64,000 bases of DNA from Siderastrea radians (GCA_964017195.1 OZ024890.1:69059376-69123375); one strand, 5' to 3'. Positions 9,907-19,142 are shown, counted from the first letter of the stretch. Numbers and translations are program-made. Notes: generated from the sequence alone by a model not told the origin.

Positions 9907-9999
9907 ATGCGAGACATTTTCGAATTCAACCATATAGACCAATCACTTTCTGAAGAGAAGGTTAAACTTCTGAAAGATTTATATACTCATTACCACAAG
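9907..9999 (+). pseudogene. 5' part of element 1 two-helix membrane protein gene, split by element 2
   Basis: ATG 9907 starts 31 codons (ending YTHYHK) that run straight into the left end of element 2, where TAG at 10000-10002 closes the frame. A TATA-like TTATTATATAA lies just upstream at about 9891-9901. The rest of the gene resumes, in phase, at 29982. The N-terminal text EFNHIDQSLSEEKVKLLKDL is helical. The gene product is homologous to the two-helix protein that element 2 itself encodes at 16737-17399. Confidence 0.85.
9991..9998 (+). repeat. Left target-site duplication of element 2
   Basis: TACCACAA stands immediately before the left terminus. The same octamer follows the right terminus at 29973-29980. 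A ninth matching base (G) is shared but also fits the terminal repeat, so the duplication is 8 or 9 bp. Confidence 0.8.
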
Positions 10000-10288
10000 T
10001 AGTAATGTGGGACCGTATGGCACACTTTGCCTCGTTTTGATGTAAGGATGACGTCATGACCGGAAGTGGGATGGGAAACCGCGGACCAGTTGAAAAAAGG
10101 ATCGTGGGCTCATGCAACCGGAAGTCACGTGATTTGGAAGGAGAAACCGCTGACCAGTGGTAAAAAGGGATCGTGGGCTCAGGGAAGTCACGTGGTTTGG
10201 GAAACCGCTGACCAGGTGGAAAATGGATCGTGGGCTCAAGGGGAAGGAAAAACCGCTGAGAAACGCGGGCGCAAAGTCCAAAGTCCAA
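9999..10288 (+). repeat. Left terminal inverted repeat of element 2
   Basis: About 290 bp, inverted and near-identical to 29743-29972. Inside are three copies of a unit built from ACCGCTGACCAG, an A-rich spacer and GGATCGTGGGCTCA, whereas the right copy has two, which explains the length difference. It contains a TGACGTCA (CREB/ATF-type) site near 10048 and CACGTG E-boxes near 10124 and 10190. Terminal repeats are presumed replication origins for protein-primed copying. Confidence 0.9.
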
Positions 10289-10551
10289 TTTTAGGAACGG
10301 GGGTAATCCTTGGAGTGAAAACAACACAAAATTAATAAATACTTTTTATTGTTATCCTTTTGTTTACAATAACTGAGAAAAATAGGAGGAGGGTTTTTCC
10401 TGAGTGTACCTTTTTGAATTGGTCCTTCAACAGATTCCTTAATGTTCAATAGAGGGTCCCCACCATTGTTTTTGACATCGAGTTATTCTTCGCCATTGGT
10501 TGTTGTCACGGCACACTGTTCACATTCGATGATCTTGTTTGGGAACATTTC

Positions 10552-13500
10552 TCACTGGTATCCATAAGGGTAGGTTTGAAAGGTGTGTGGATCCACGACT
10601 CTCTTGTCGTACACGAGCTGGTAACGTTTGTACTCGGGGAAGGTGTAGAGTTGATAAGTTTTCGGGTCTCGCACGATCTGGTACGTTTTGATGACCTGGG
10701 TCTGGCGGGGTTTGAGGAGGGGCTTCTGGATTTCGTCCAGGACATTCTGTCGCATGATGTGGTAATTCAATTGGGTTTTTCCCTCACTGTTGAGGCGGAA
10801 CCCTCTGACCTTACATTCGATGTGACCATCCTGGGTTTGGTATCCGTAGTTCTTGGGACCCCCTGAGACAAATTCTACGATGTAATCCTCCTTGTCCAAT
10901 TCACTCGTAAAGTCCCCGAGGTAATTTCCCAAGGTAGGGCTACTTTGTCCTTCGTCTGTGTAGTAGATGACGGAGTCTGTGTCGTAGTATAACACTCTTT
11001 CCCCCAGCTTCTCCAAGGCGGCATACAGTCGGAGTCGGGCCCAACAGGTAGTGAAACAGGCGACAAAGATGTTGAGGTTAGGTGACACGGGGATGTCTTC
11101 GTCTTGGTAGGTGTAATGGACCTCCACCATCTGTTCATTGACCACGGACACATGTTTTACTTCCACAGTACTTGTATTTAGGAAACGGTGGAACGCTTGA
11201 GGGTCATCAAATGTTTGGACTTGGGTCTTGTGAAGACGTTGTCCAAACTTGCCTCACATGGAATTGAGCATCATCTTGGCTAGGGTACGTAACCCGGGAT
11301 TCTTTTGGATCTTGTCGTACTCCAGGCGGATGCCTTCATGCTGGTAGTATAATTCTACGTACTCCTTCTTCTTTTCCTCGGTGGTACACCATGCGGGCCA
11401 CCCACTGGCTTCTTGCTTGATTTTTAACCAGGTGTTGACGTAATCTTCGAAGAGTCCTTCACACGTTTCGTTGAAATGGCAAACCTCATAGATGTACTGG
11501 ACTTCGTACCCGAGCTCGACGGCTTTGTTTAATTCTGGACTACACCATGTTCCAGTCAGGGTTCGCTGTTCGTCCGTGTGCACACATTCCGCGCATCTCT
11601 CTAATGGGCGTTTGGGCATCTCTTGTTCCACACAGGCAGCACAGAGAGGAAAAAGGAGTTTTTCCTCATGACGGTAGGGGAGAACAGGATGGTAGAGGTG
11701 ACGGGGAGGCAGGATTTGACATTTGATGAGTCCAAAGTAGGGGCTGATGTCGGTGGGTTGAGGGTTGGAGATAAACCAAGGGTGACCTTTAGGGTAGACA
11801 CAGGTCTTGTTCACCCAGGGGTACAAGGAGGTCACATCGATGTAATGTATTTGTTGACCGGGCGTCACGCGATGGTACAGTTTCACGGCATTGGTACGAC
11901 CCCCGCAGAAAGCGTCGCGTGGATTCAAGGGTTCTGTGAATTGAAGGGTAGCCACAAACGTACGGATGCTTGAGGAGGTGTCTTTGAGACGGGACCAATC
12001 ACATTCCCACATTTCTATGACATGGTATCCGAGCTCTCTTAACTGTTGGGTTCTTTGCTGGGTGGTCTCGTAGACATCTTGCATGGTTCGATCATAGTGG
12101 CGTAGATGACTTTCGTGACGAATGGGGTAACAGCGAGGACATCCGTGCCAGAAACACCCATGAAATTCGTAGACGGTGTTGGTAGCGAAATCGAAACCGT
12201 CGACATGGAAGTCGGTGCCGGGGATGCGATACTCGCCACCATTGCCCACATGTTGAACGAAATAACACTGATTGGGATGCGGGCGATTGAACAACTGTTG
12301 CTGCAGGACTTGCTCACGTCGTTGGTTATCGCACCAGGTTAACCACTCACGACCCGCTCGGGATTGGTTGATGCGATTGCGCCATCCTCGGACGGGTTCA
12401 CTGGCGATGCTGTTGGGGATCATGCGATTCATCCGTAAATCGCGGTTACAAGCAGAAGCAATGGTGATGTGGTCGAAGGGGCTGAAGCCCGTCAGCGTTT
12501 CAAACAATCGTTTGAATGTCAAGCATCCTTGTTTCAAGAGACGTACATCGGATTTGCAGTACTTAACCAGTTCTTTTTTGAAGTCAAAGACTTGGTCGCG
12601 TTGCTGTTGATGCCAGGCTTCCAAGGCTTGCTTGCCCTCAGGAGACATGGTTTCGGGCATATAGTAATCGAGGGCCGGGAAGGGTCCTACGTAGTTTTGA
12701 TGGTCGGGGTGGTTGAACTTGTGCGGGAAGTACCCTTTGCAGGCATCTGTCAGTCCAAAGGTTTTGGGAAACGCGGACAGAGGCATCTGGAAGAAACTCA
12801 TCGAATCGATGAAGCGGATACGGTCATGTTGGACTTGCAAGAGTTTACACCCGTTCCGGAGCTGCTCGACGATTCGGTTGTCGCCATAGTATTGATGAAT
12901 GACAAAATAGCCATCATAGCCTTGGAAATTATGAGCGAGGACATTGACTTGTCGTGTGTCGTTGAGGGTCAAGGTATCCAGCTATTCCAGGAAATCGCGG
13001 ACGCAATGGTGACCGGGGAAACACACGGGTTGATCGTCGTCTTCGGTTTCGGCCACGACGAGATTGGCGATGTGTCGTTCCTGGGGCTGCATGGCTTCAA
13101 TATCAAAGAAGACATGCAAGGGTGGTATGCCGTCTTCCTCCTCATCCACACCCGCCCTACGTTTAGCGCGTGGTCCTCCAGACCGTTTCCTTTTCTTGTC
13201 TTGAGGTTTGGGGGCTGTTTGGATGAAACAGCGATGGGTATCACCGTCCACGTACTCATGACAGGAGGGGCAATCCATATACCCGCATTGATGTTTTTCA
13301 ATCTTGTCTAATCCGACTTCCTGCTTGCGACATTTAGGACAGCGACGGCGCCGAAAGCAGACGGAGGAGTCTAGGTTGGTCACGGGTTTGCCGGCGTGGT
13401 CCTTGACGAGATGCATTTGGAAACAGGTGTCTCCAAAAAAGTCCCGATGACATTGTTGACAACGTTGGGTGGCTTTCTGGCCTCGAGGGTACGCCTCCAG

Positions 13501-14727
13501 GAAATCAGGGCACTCTTTTTGGCAACAGGCCCGGCAATGACCTTTTTGTTTGGTGCAGCGATGTCGTCCCTCCTCGTTATAGGGTTTCCAACAATGGGCA
13601 CACACGTAACCGGTCCCGAAAAACCCCGGCAACTTGGTAATGACATCATAATGGCCTTTCTCGTGCAACAGGATGAGTTGTTTGTCTTGAGGGGCTCCAA
13701 AGGTCGTGATGTGAAAAGAACGGTCGGCATCCACCAACAGGATCTGGTAACCGGTCAGGGAAGGAGTGGTACTGAATTGGGTCAAGGCATCATAGCCACA
13801 AGGACCGAAGGGTACGTTGGCCTCGTGATGAATCAAGAGAGCTAGTTCTTTTTGGAGGGGCCTTCCTTGTCGAATGGTGTTGTATTTTGGGTGATTGTCC
13901 AAGCGAGCTTTGGCGGTGACGAGGGCTCTGGCACAACAGAGATCGTCGTCATTGCGGATCTGGATAATGGAACGTTTCTGACCTATTAAATTTCGGAGAG
14001 GCTGATGGCCGGGTTTGATCTGGCGTGGTTTACCGGTTCCTTGAGGGGCATGATGGACTTGAGTAATGGAGACTTGAAAGGAATCGTCCATTTCAAATTG
14101 TTCATTGCTATTCAAGGCTTGGGCTAAACGATGGAATAAAGCCTCGACACGGTCTCCGCCTTGGCGCCATTCTCCTGCACGTAATCCCCATCCCTGAAAA
14201 TTATTATGGAGTCTGTTGGAGGCGATGGTAAAGTAGAGGCGATCTTGATCGTGGAGGGCAGGTGTGGTGGTGGTCAACACTTGATTCACCGCGCGACGTA
14301 ACCCCTCTTGGAGAGCTTGCGTGATGTTTTGACCTGGAATCAAGTTGCCCCTTTGGCGTAACTGGGTATTGAAATGACGTTCACGCACTCCCAGACGGTT
14401 GCTTAAACGGTCGACATAGGGTTGGAGTTCAAACTCGAAGACACCCTCCGTATTGGCATCCAAACCTCCACCAGTTTGTTGAAGGAGATGGGTTTGAAAG
14501 GCACGTTGGCGTTCGAAGCGATCCAACGCCTCTTCACAAATCTCATCACTGTCCGGTATGTCTTCGGTGCATAACAAAGGTCCCACACAGGAATTTGCTG
14601 TCGTCTCTTCTTCTTCTGGCTCTGAATCGGGCATCTCTAGTCCAAGCAATGACATCATCTCATGGGGGTCGAGGCCACTAGGCCCAGCACGAGCATCATC
14701 CTCATCTTCTGGCGGCGGCGAGGCCAT
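10552..14727 (-). pseudogene. Protein-primed family B DNA polymerase, interrupted by two in-frame stops
   Basis: One phase runs through three open parts of 581, 573 and 234 codons (start ATG 14727). The N-terminal part has zinc-binding clusters (CAHCWKPY, CRACCQKECPDF, CPKCRKQEVG, CPSCHEYVDG) at residues about 365-515 and Exo I (FFDIEAMQ). The middle part has Exo II (HNFQGYDGYF), Exo III (YCKSDVRLLKQ), an endonuclease-like insert (HVDGFDFATNTVYEFHGCFW) and motif A (DVTSLYPW). The last part has motif C (YYDTDSVIYY). A TAG at about 12979-12981 separates the first two parts, and a TGA at 11254-11256 lies inside motif B. In Polintons this enzyme replicates the element. A poly(A) signal, AATAAA, lies downstream on the minus strand near 10350. 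Confidence 0.93.
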
Positions 14728-14955
14728 GATCAGATGAACTCCGCTGGCGATCGGGGCTCTGTTTTTATAGAGAAAAAAGGGTCACGTGAAGAAGAAGCAG
14801 CAGCCAATCACAAGCTGTCCCCACGGGGTCTCTGGGAGGGGTGGGACGGGGTGGGGGGACCCCCCTCCCCCCTCTCTAGTTTGGACCCATGGGGCATCAC
14901 GGGAACGAATAAGTCCCTATAAAAGAAATCGAGTCGCCGGCGGAGTCATCTCAAA
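14728..14955. promoter_or_regulatory. Bidirectional promoter, module copy 1
   Basis: This spacer separates the leftward polymerase from a rightward small gene. On the polymerase side lie TATAAAA (minus strand, 14762-14769), an E-box CACGTG (14783-14788) and CCAAT (14804-14808). In the centre is a G/C-rich palindromic core around GGGGTGGGGGGACCCCCC (14850-14866). On the other side lies TATAAAA (14919-14925), 31 bp before ATG 14956. The same parts recur in inverted orientation at 28520-28670. Confidence 0.75.
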
Positions 14956-15381
14956 ATGGAGGTTGCTCATAAAGAGTTGTTAGAAGCCTTGGACGAATTT
15001 GAAGCGGATTTAGAAGTGGAGACGATTTTAAAGAAAGTCAAGGAGGAGTTGGCGCTGGACGACACGGTGACTGACTTTGGTGAACAATTGATCGAAAGAG
15101 AACGTCAGAAAGGGGCAGCTCAGGCAACCCGGGCAGCACGAGCCACCTACTTCCACCAGCTGTGTTACCCTCAACACACCTGTGAGTGGTTTGTGGAGGG
15201 GTTGGACTATTGCTGCTCGTATTGGCGTTATCAATTCAAACGGCCAGACACCCTTGGACGCCTTTGCCTTTGCCTTTGCCTTTGCCTTTGCCTTTACCAC
15301 TCTCGGCTAACTTTTTTTCCAAGGCCTTGCGCTGTTCTCGAATGGCTTCTAAACGCGACCGGGTATCCCCTCGACTGGTAG
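14956..15381 (+). CDS. Small acidic protein of unknown function
   Basis: ATG 14956 follows a TATA box by 31 bp. The first 100 codons encode an acidic helical N-terminus (MEVAHKELLEALDEFEADLE) and a Cys/Trp/Tyr-rich middle (HTCEWFVEGLDYCCSYWRYQ). From about 15236 the frame is antisense to the KGKGKG-coding hexamer repeat of the opposite gene and reads as Cys-Leu repeats, so the true protein may be shaped mostly by its first 95 residues. No family recognised. It shares a promoter module with the polymerase, so early expression is plausible. Confidence 0.55.
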   Translation: MEVAHKELLEALDEFEADLEVETILKKVKEELALDDTVTDFGEQLIERERQKGAAQATRAARATYFHQLCYPQHTCEWFVEGLDYCCSYWRYQFKRPDTLGRLCLCLCLCLCLYHSRLTFFPRPCAVLEWLLNATGYPLDW

Positions 15382-15787
15382 AAGGTCCCTCTTGTCTCGT
15401 GTCTTCCCTGGTAGCAGGGGTAATGGTGGGTTTGGGAGCCGACGGACCTCCTTTTATCATGCGCTTCAACCATTGTTCGACGGGTCCCGTCACCAAATCC
15501 CCGGCCTCTTCTTCTTCTTCTTCGCCTGGCGGACCACCCGGTGCACCCACTCCCACGCCTCCGGGAAATTGACGAATGCGTTTGGTTAACTTGATTAATT
15601 CTTGACTCAACGGTTTGGTTTGAGCATTGACTAGGGCCGGGGGCACTTGGGGGTTGGCTAACAAGACATGTTTTTGGGCGGCGAGCGTCGCGGCTTTGTT
15701 CAACAAGGCATTTTCGGTGAGTTCTCCTTTGTAATATTGAATGAGTTGTTCCAAGTCCTTGTGGGGAATCATGTAGACCTCGTCCAT
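15236..15787 (-). CDS. Conserved-looking Polinton protein with Lys-Gly repeat tail
   Basis: ATG 15787 opens a helical N-terminus (KDLEQLIQYYKGELTENALL) and a basic stretch ending TKRIRQFPGGVGVGAPGGPP, then a Glu run, then charged helices and a tail of six Lys-Gly pairs encoded by an AAGGCA-type hexamer repeat at 15258-15295. The GG after RQFP could be a protease maturation site. It is the last gene of the leftward block. The tail overlaps the opposite small gene by 146 bp, tail to tail. I recognise the general type from Polintons, but no function. Confidence 0.6.
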   Translation of the reverse strand: MDEVYMIPHKDLEQLIQYYKGELTENALLNKAATLAAQKHVLLANPQVPPALVNAQTKPLSQELIKLTKRIRQFPGGVGVGAPGGPPGEEEEEEAGDLVTGPVEQWLKRMIKGGPSAPKPTITPATREDTRQEGPSTSRGDTRSRLEAIREQRKALEKKLAESGKGKGKGKGKGKGVQGCLAV

Positions 15788-15998
15788 GGGGTTGACTACA
15801 CTCGGAGCAAAGTTCCCCGTCTTCTATCTCACGACAGCTCTTACAAAGACGGGATCTCAACATATGTTGGTACTCTCGATACAACAGGTGATATTTATGC
15901 TTCCAATAAGAACAGGCGTCTTTCCACTGGTCGGTGGCCCGATTGGCCTCTTGTAACAGGGCGATCCATGTGGCCAGGGTTAACGAAGACATTGACAT
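15294..15998 (-). CDS. Possible small zinc-binding protein overlapping the next gene
   Basis: ATG 15998 starts about 70 residues with a helical part (WIALLQEANRATDQWKDACS) and a CxxC-x9-CxxC ribbon (LCKSCREIEDGELCSECSQ). From about 15787 on, the frame runs over the start of the next gene and stays open to 15294 with Arg/Ser-rich text that looks like an out-of-frame shadow. The real gene may end near 15785, or a frameshift may have removed its stop. A TATAAAAA box lies at 16104-16111 on the minus strand. Confidence 0.4.
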   Translation of the reverse strand: MSMSSLTLATWIALLQEANRATDQWKDACSYWKHKYHLLYREYQHMLRSRLCKSCREIEDGELCSECSQPHGRGLHDSPQGLGTTHSILQRRTHRKCLVEQSRDARRPKTCLVSQPPSAPGPSQCSNQTVESRINQVNQTHSSISRRRGSGCTGWSARRRRRRRGRGFGDGTRRTMVEAHDKRRSVGSQTHHYPCYQGRHETRGTFYQSRGYPVAFRSHSRTAQGLGKKVSREW

Positions 15999-16297
15999 AA
16001 CGCCTCGTGAAGTCCTTGAAATAACCCGCGTCCTTTTTGTTGAACCAACCACGCCCGACGTTTTTTGACGGAATGTCGACGACGTCCCAAATCGCGTAGC
16101 ACCTTTTTATAGGGTCGAAGTTTGGCTAGGATGGGGGGTGTGATGGGAATCTTGTTTTTCAATAAGTTCAAGACCAGTTCACTCACAGCATTGATTTGAT
16201 CGGCATTGGCATGTTGTAACAACTCTTGACGTTTGGAGCCATTGGCTTCTTGTAACATGGACCGTAAAAACGGGAATTGACGTCGAAGACGTTGCAT
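15980..16297 (-). CDS. Small basic Polinton protein
   Basis: ATG 16297, 105 residues. The text includes LRRQFPFLRSMLQEANGSKR, ADQINAVSELVLNLLKNKIP and a basic stretch LRPYKKVLRDLGRRRHSVKK, with GRGLFQGLHEAL near the end. Short proteins of this shape recur in Polintons and adintoviruses; it is probably a virion core or DNA-binding protein by its charge, but that is inference. It lies 3 bp downstream of the 57-codon gene at 16301-16474 in the same leftward array and its end overlaps the next start. Confidence 0.6.
   Translation of the reverse strand: MQRLRRQFPFLRSMLQEANGSKRQELLQHANADQINAVSELVLNLLKNKIPITPPILAKLRPYKKVLRDLGRRRHSVKKRRAWLVQQKGRGLFQGLHEALCQCLR
16104..16111 (-). promoter_or_regulatory. 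TATA box before the 15998 start
   Basis: TATAAAAA on the minus strand about 105 bp upstream of ATG 15998, further than the other boxes in the element, so it may serve the 15787 gene or neither. Confidence 0.35.
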
Positions 16298-16300
16298 CCT

Positions 16301-16474
16301 TTATCGGTGACGGCGACGATACCGTTGGTTGGCTTTTTGGATCGTGCGTTTTATACGTTTATCCGTTTCCAAGGCCACGGCTTTCCCTAATCCCGTCAGG
16401 GCAGGGACCAATAGATTTAAAAAACCGCCTCGTTGACGTCGTCGTCGTCGTCGTCTTCTCTTCAAAGATACCAT
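16301..16474 (-). CDS. 57-residue Arg-rich core peptide (pX/mu-like)
   Basis: ATG 16474 to TAA 16301-16303. The peptide begins with eight consecutive Arg residues followed by QRGGFLNLLVPALTGLGKAV, and ends with a second basic patch. The layout (Arg cluster, RGG, hydrophobic segment, basic end) is that of adenovirus mu/pX-type DNA-condensing peptides. It overlaps the neighbouring 16462-16794 gene by 13 bp and stops 3 bp before the next ATG, which fits a tightly packed late transcript. Confidence 0.65.
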   Translation of the reverse strand: MVSLKRRRRRRRRQRGGFLNLLVPALTGLGKAVALETDKRIKRTIQKANQRYRRRHR

Positions 16475-16794
16475 GAGTGCGACAAGACACGTTGAAGGGC
16501 TTTGTTTTGTTTGATGAGGTCTTGTGTCTCTTTATAGCCTTGACGGGTATTGCGTTTGAAATCGGACCACCAACCCCCACCTCGTTGTCGTCGGTAATGT
16601 TGTACATTATCGGTAATGCCTTTTAAGGCTTGCCCGCCTAATTTGCCTAAAGCAAGTCCAAACCCAGGCGCGGGGCCTGAGAGAAACATACTCATGCCAT
16701 GGGCAATTTTATCCACCAAACGGGGTTTGCGACGCATTAAAGCTCCTCCTCGTTGTTTCCTTTTTCTGCGTCGTCGTCGTCGTTGGACGGCCAT
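16462..16794 (-). CDS. Arg-rich core protein with QRGG motifs
   Basis: ATG 16794, 110 residues. It has an Arg/Lys head (QRRRRRRKRKQRGGALMRRK), a hydrophobic Gly-rich segment (PAPGFGLALGKLGGQALKGI) and a second RGG site (YRRQRGGGWWSDFKRN). Both RGG sites could be protease cuts that release peptides, as in adenovirus core precursors. A TATA-like CATAAAAAG lies 34-42 bp upstream on the minus strand (16828-16836). Confidence 0.6.
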   Translation of the reverse strand: MAVQRRRRRRKRKQRGGALMRRKPRLVDKIAHGMSMFLSGPAPGFGLALGKLGGQALKGITDNVQHYRRQRGGGWWSDFKRNTRQGYKETQDLIKQNKALQRVLSHSWYL

Positions 16795-17399
16795 GGTTCT
16801 AAGAGTGTAGGACTGGGAGGGAGCGGCTTTTTATGGATCCAGTAGTCTTTGGGTTTCAAGGGACGAGGACATCCGTCTACATAGCATAGGGCTTCCAAGG
16901 GTTGGTACACAAAATGACGATGGTAATCTTGGACACATCGTTTGGGTAACGGAGGGGTGAAATCCACAATGGTGTCATCCAACGTTTGCATCTTGATTAA
17001 AAATCCTTCCAGGTCCTCCAAGGGGACACCCCTCACATAGGTTTTCAATTCGGTCAAGGCTTTGGCATAGGTGGTAAACGCAAACCGACTCATGGTCACT
17101 TTAAATCGGTACTGTTTAAAATCATTCCATCCTTTGACCACGGTGCCCACCGCCGCCAAACACGCTACCAACGTGCTGTTGTCCAAAAGAGGGCCAGCAA
17201 TCATGCCCGCGGCCATCAGGAGTAACGCCAGGCCATTGAACAAGGCATTGATACACTTGTAATGATTCAACATTTTGCGATAACACCACCATTGTTGATG
17301 GTAAAAGGCATACAAGGAATCCATCCGTTGTAACAATTCCGGTGGGAAGGGGATGCCAGGACGTCGAGATCCATTCAATAACGACACGACGGTTTTCAT
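16737..17399 (-). CDS. Two-helix membrane protein of element 2
   Basis: ATG 17399, 220 residues. A helical lead (LLQRMDSLYAFYHQQWWCYR) is followed by two hydrophobic segments (NALFNGLALLLMAAGMIAGP and STLVACLAAVGTVVKGW, residues about 49-95), then a soluble helical domain (AYAKALTELKTYVRGVPLED-like), and an acidic tail DDDDAEKGNNEEEL. Its layout and short motifs match the element 1 protein that element 2 has split, including Y-x-K-x-L-x-E-x-x-x-Y-x-R-G. The shape resembles SLATT-type proteins, which are thought to span membranes, but the family link is tentative. Confidence 0.65.
   Translation of the reverse strand: MKTVVSLLNGSRRPGIPFPPELLQRMDSLYAFYHQQWWCYRKMLNHYKCINALFNGLALLLMAAGMIAGPLLDNSTLVACLAAVGTVVKGWNDFKQYRFKVTMSRFAFTTYAKALTELKTYVRGVPLEDLEGFLIKMQTLDDTIVDFTPPLPKRCVQDYHRHFVYQPLEALCYVDGCPRPLKPKDYWIHKKPLPPSPTLLEPWPSNDDDDAEKGNNEEEL
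16828..16836 (-). promoter_or_regulatory. TATA-like box before the 16794 gene
   Basis: CATAAAAAG on the minus strand, about 35 bp upstream of ATG 16794, inside the end of the upstream gene. Confidence 0.4.
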
Positions 17400-17401
17400 C
17401 C

Positions 17402-18290
17402 TCACGGCGAGACCCGGGACGACGAGGTTTGTACGCTCGGGGCTCCTCCTTGTTTATAACTGGTCACAATGCTATTGGTCATGGTCACATTAGCAATTTC
17501 CCGTCCTTGGGCCAATTGTTCTTGATCTTGTAACAGCATGCGTAAACGTCGTTGTAAATCGGCTTGACGCAAGGTACGAGGTTGTCTGCCAGACCTCCCA
17601 GACGATCCGGGAGTGGTGGAGGCAGGTGAAGTGGGGAAAAGTCGTCGGCGTCGGCGCCCCCGTCGTCCACCACCACCACCACCACCTCCTCCACCTCCTC
17701 CTCCACCCCCACCACCTCCACCACCACCAGCACCACCACCAGCACCACCTCCTCCACCACCAGCACCACCACCACCACCAGCACCACCACCACCAGCACC
17801 ACCACCACCACCACCACGTCCACCGCCACGTCCACCGCCACGTCCACCTCTAGTCCTAGGTCCACGGCGTCCCCTACCATTACCCCCAGCACCCGCCGCT
17901 GTTCGAGCACCCGCCGCCCGGGGTACGCTAGGAGGCGTTGCAGGCGTTCGAGCCCCGGACGACAAGCCAGCGCTCCCCCTACTAAGTGGAGTGTCCGGGG
18001 AAGACGGCGGGGTGGTCTGGGGACTTTGGAATGAATGGGATGCTCGACTTCCTACCCCCGCGGGGGACAGGGGGCGGGAGGTCAGGCAACGATTCCAGAT
18101 ATCGGGTGAGGGCATCATAATCACCCGCCTCCTCCATTTGATCAATGGCTTGGTCGATCAAGCTTGAGTCCCCCGTAGCCAAAATTTCTTGGATGGTCCC
18201 TGGGGACACTTGATTGCTAGTGGTCGCCCCGACCCCCGCAGGGGTTGTGGTATCGTACGATTGCGGAGGTTGACGGTCTTCATCGGCCAT
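17402..18290 (-). pseudogene. Gly-rich, Arg-rich protein with a frameshift
   Basis: ATG 18290 opens an acidic N-terminus (ADEDRQPPQSYDTTTPAGVG; TIQEILATGDSSLIDQAIDQ). The frame is lost near 18045-18075, in a run of C and G bases. A second frame with no ATG of its own continues with Ser/Pro-rich text, an RGRRGPRTRGGRGGGRGGG segment, a Gly run of about 60 residues (GGT repeats, 17640-17820), an Arg cluster, and a helical tail LQRRLRMLLQDQEQLAQGRE, ending at 17402. One gene with an indel is the best explanation, although slippage in the C run is possible. RGG boxes suggest nucleic-acid binding. TATAAA lies 40 bp upstream. Confidence 0.6.
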
Positions 18291-18329
18291 GGTTGCTCTT
18301 TTTTCCGGTTCCAAAAGCGGTGTCGTCCC

Positions 18330-18335
18330 TTTATA
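18330..18335 (-). promoter_or_regulatory. TATA box before the Gly-rich gene
   Basis: TATAAA on the minus strand 40 bp upstream of ATG 18290, at the end of the ATPase frame. Confidence 0.5.
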
Positions 18336-18999
18336 CTCGCTTTTGATAGGTGCGCGTCCATCCTTCGTCTTTTAACAGGTGACTCCATAACCGTTGTTGA
18401 TCGGAGGAGGCCGGGTGTAAATCCAACATCAAATAGCCATAGGGGCGCGTGGTGGCCTGATGAAACGTCTCCAAGGTGTCTTTCCAAGTGGTCGGAAACG
18501 ATTGCAGCATGACATTGCGTACCCCTAATTGATCCCGGGGATTCTTGAACGCCACAATGTAATGCGCATTGCGGGATATACTTTTAGCATAGCGCCCCAC
18601 GGGAAACATGTCTTGGCACAAGTACAGCACCGTCACCCCTTGATGATGCGAATGTTTGGTGAATAAATCCAACACGCGTTTATCGTGACTCCCTTCATCC
18701 ATTAAATCATCCAAGACGAGGACCCCCTGTCCTTGAGGAAACCATTGCACCAACGCGTCATGATCGGGAATCCCTTCGTGAAACACCACCCCACGATCTT
18801 GCATGCCTCGAAATCGATCTTGCCACGCGCCATAACAATAATGCACTTGGGTCGGTGGGGTGTCAAACAACTCGGGGTTGTCTACCAAGAGTTTTTCCGT
18901 AAACACCGTTTTGCCACATCCCGAAGGCCCCACCACCAAGATAGAGGAGGGAGTATGAAAACGAAACGGTTTCCCCGTTTGCATGATGATAATACCCAT
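18331..18999 (-). CDS. FtsK/HerA-type packaging ATPase of element 2
   Basis: From ATG 18999 the product has 222 residues with Walker A (VGPSGCGKT, 23-31), Walker B (VLVLDD, 93-98) and the segment GVTVLYLCQDMFP that typifies the family. The enzyme packages DNA into capsids. The open frame extends further upstream to 19122, but that part is antisense-free tRNA gene sequence read as codons and is excluded. A second Met at residue 6 is also a possible start. It is intact, in contrast to the element 1 homologue. Confidence 0.9.
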   Translation of the reverse strand: MGIIIMQTGKPFRFHTPSSILVVGPSGCGKTVFTEKLLVDNPELFDTPPTQVHYCYGAWQDRFRGMQDRGVVFHEGIPDHDALVQWFPQGQGVLVLDDLMDEGSHDKRVLDLFTKHSHHQGVTVLYLCQDMFPVGRYAKSISRNAHYIVAFKNPRDQLGVRNVMLQSFPTTWKDTLETFHQATTRPYGYLMLDLHPASSDQQRLWSHLLKDEGWTRTYQKRV

Positions 19000-19025
19000 T
19001 TTAGAAAAAAAAGGCACCTTTTTAT

Positions 19026-19115
19026 TGGAATCGGTGGGACTCGAACCCACGCCCAATCCCCCTACACCTGTTTTTTCGAGGGATCCAAAGGCTCTACCGA
19101 CTGAGCTACGACTCC
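19026..19115 (-). tRNA. tRNA-like Pol III gene inside element 2
   Basis: On the minus strand, 89 bases fold with a 7-bp acceptor stem (GGAGTCG with CGATTCC, one G-T pair), a D-arm containing TAGCTCAGTCGG that fits the A box, a perfect T-arm (GTGGGTTCGAGTCCCAC) containing the B box GGTTCGAGTCC, and discriminator A. A run of eight T's, a Pol III terminator, follows 14 bases later (19003-19010). The middle is odd: 40 bases between D- and T-stems, with ATCCCTC able to pair with GGGGGAT as in a long variable arm, and no convincing anticodon stem or T33. Isotype cannot be assigned; it may be a type II tRNA, an intron-bearing one or a tRNA-like RNA. Confidence 0.75.
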
Positions 19116-19142
19116 GACACACTTTTTTCCAACGAATTTTAT

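Noticed and set aside
10066..10335. Plus and minus frames across the left terminal repeat
   Set aside because: Terminal repeat DNA built of tandem units; the protein text is repetitive and unlike any neighbour.
15240..15300. Cys-Leu repeat coding on the plus strand
   Set aside because: It is the antisense of the Lys-Gly hexamer repeat of the opposite gene.
17613..18167. Pro-rich and His-rich plus-strand frames over the Gly-rich gene
   Set aside because: They are shadows of the GGT repeat on the other strand.
19000..19122. N-terminal extension of the packaging ATPase
   Set aside because: It is the tRNA-like gene read as codons; the family-like start is ATG 18999.
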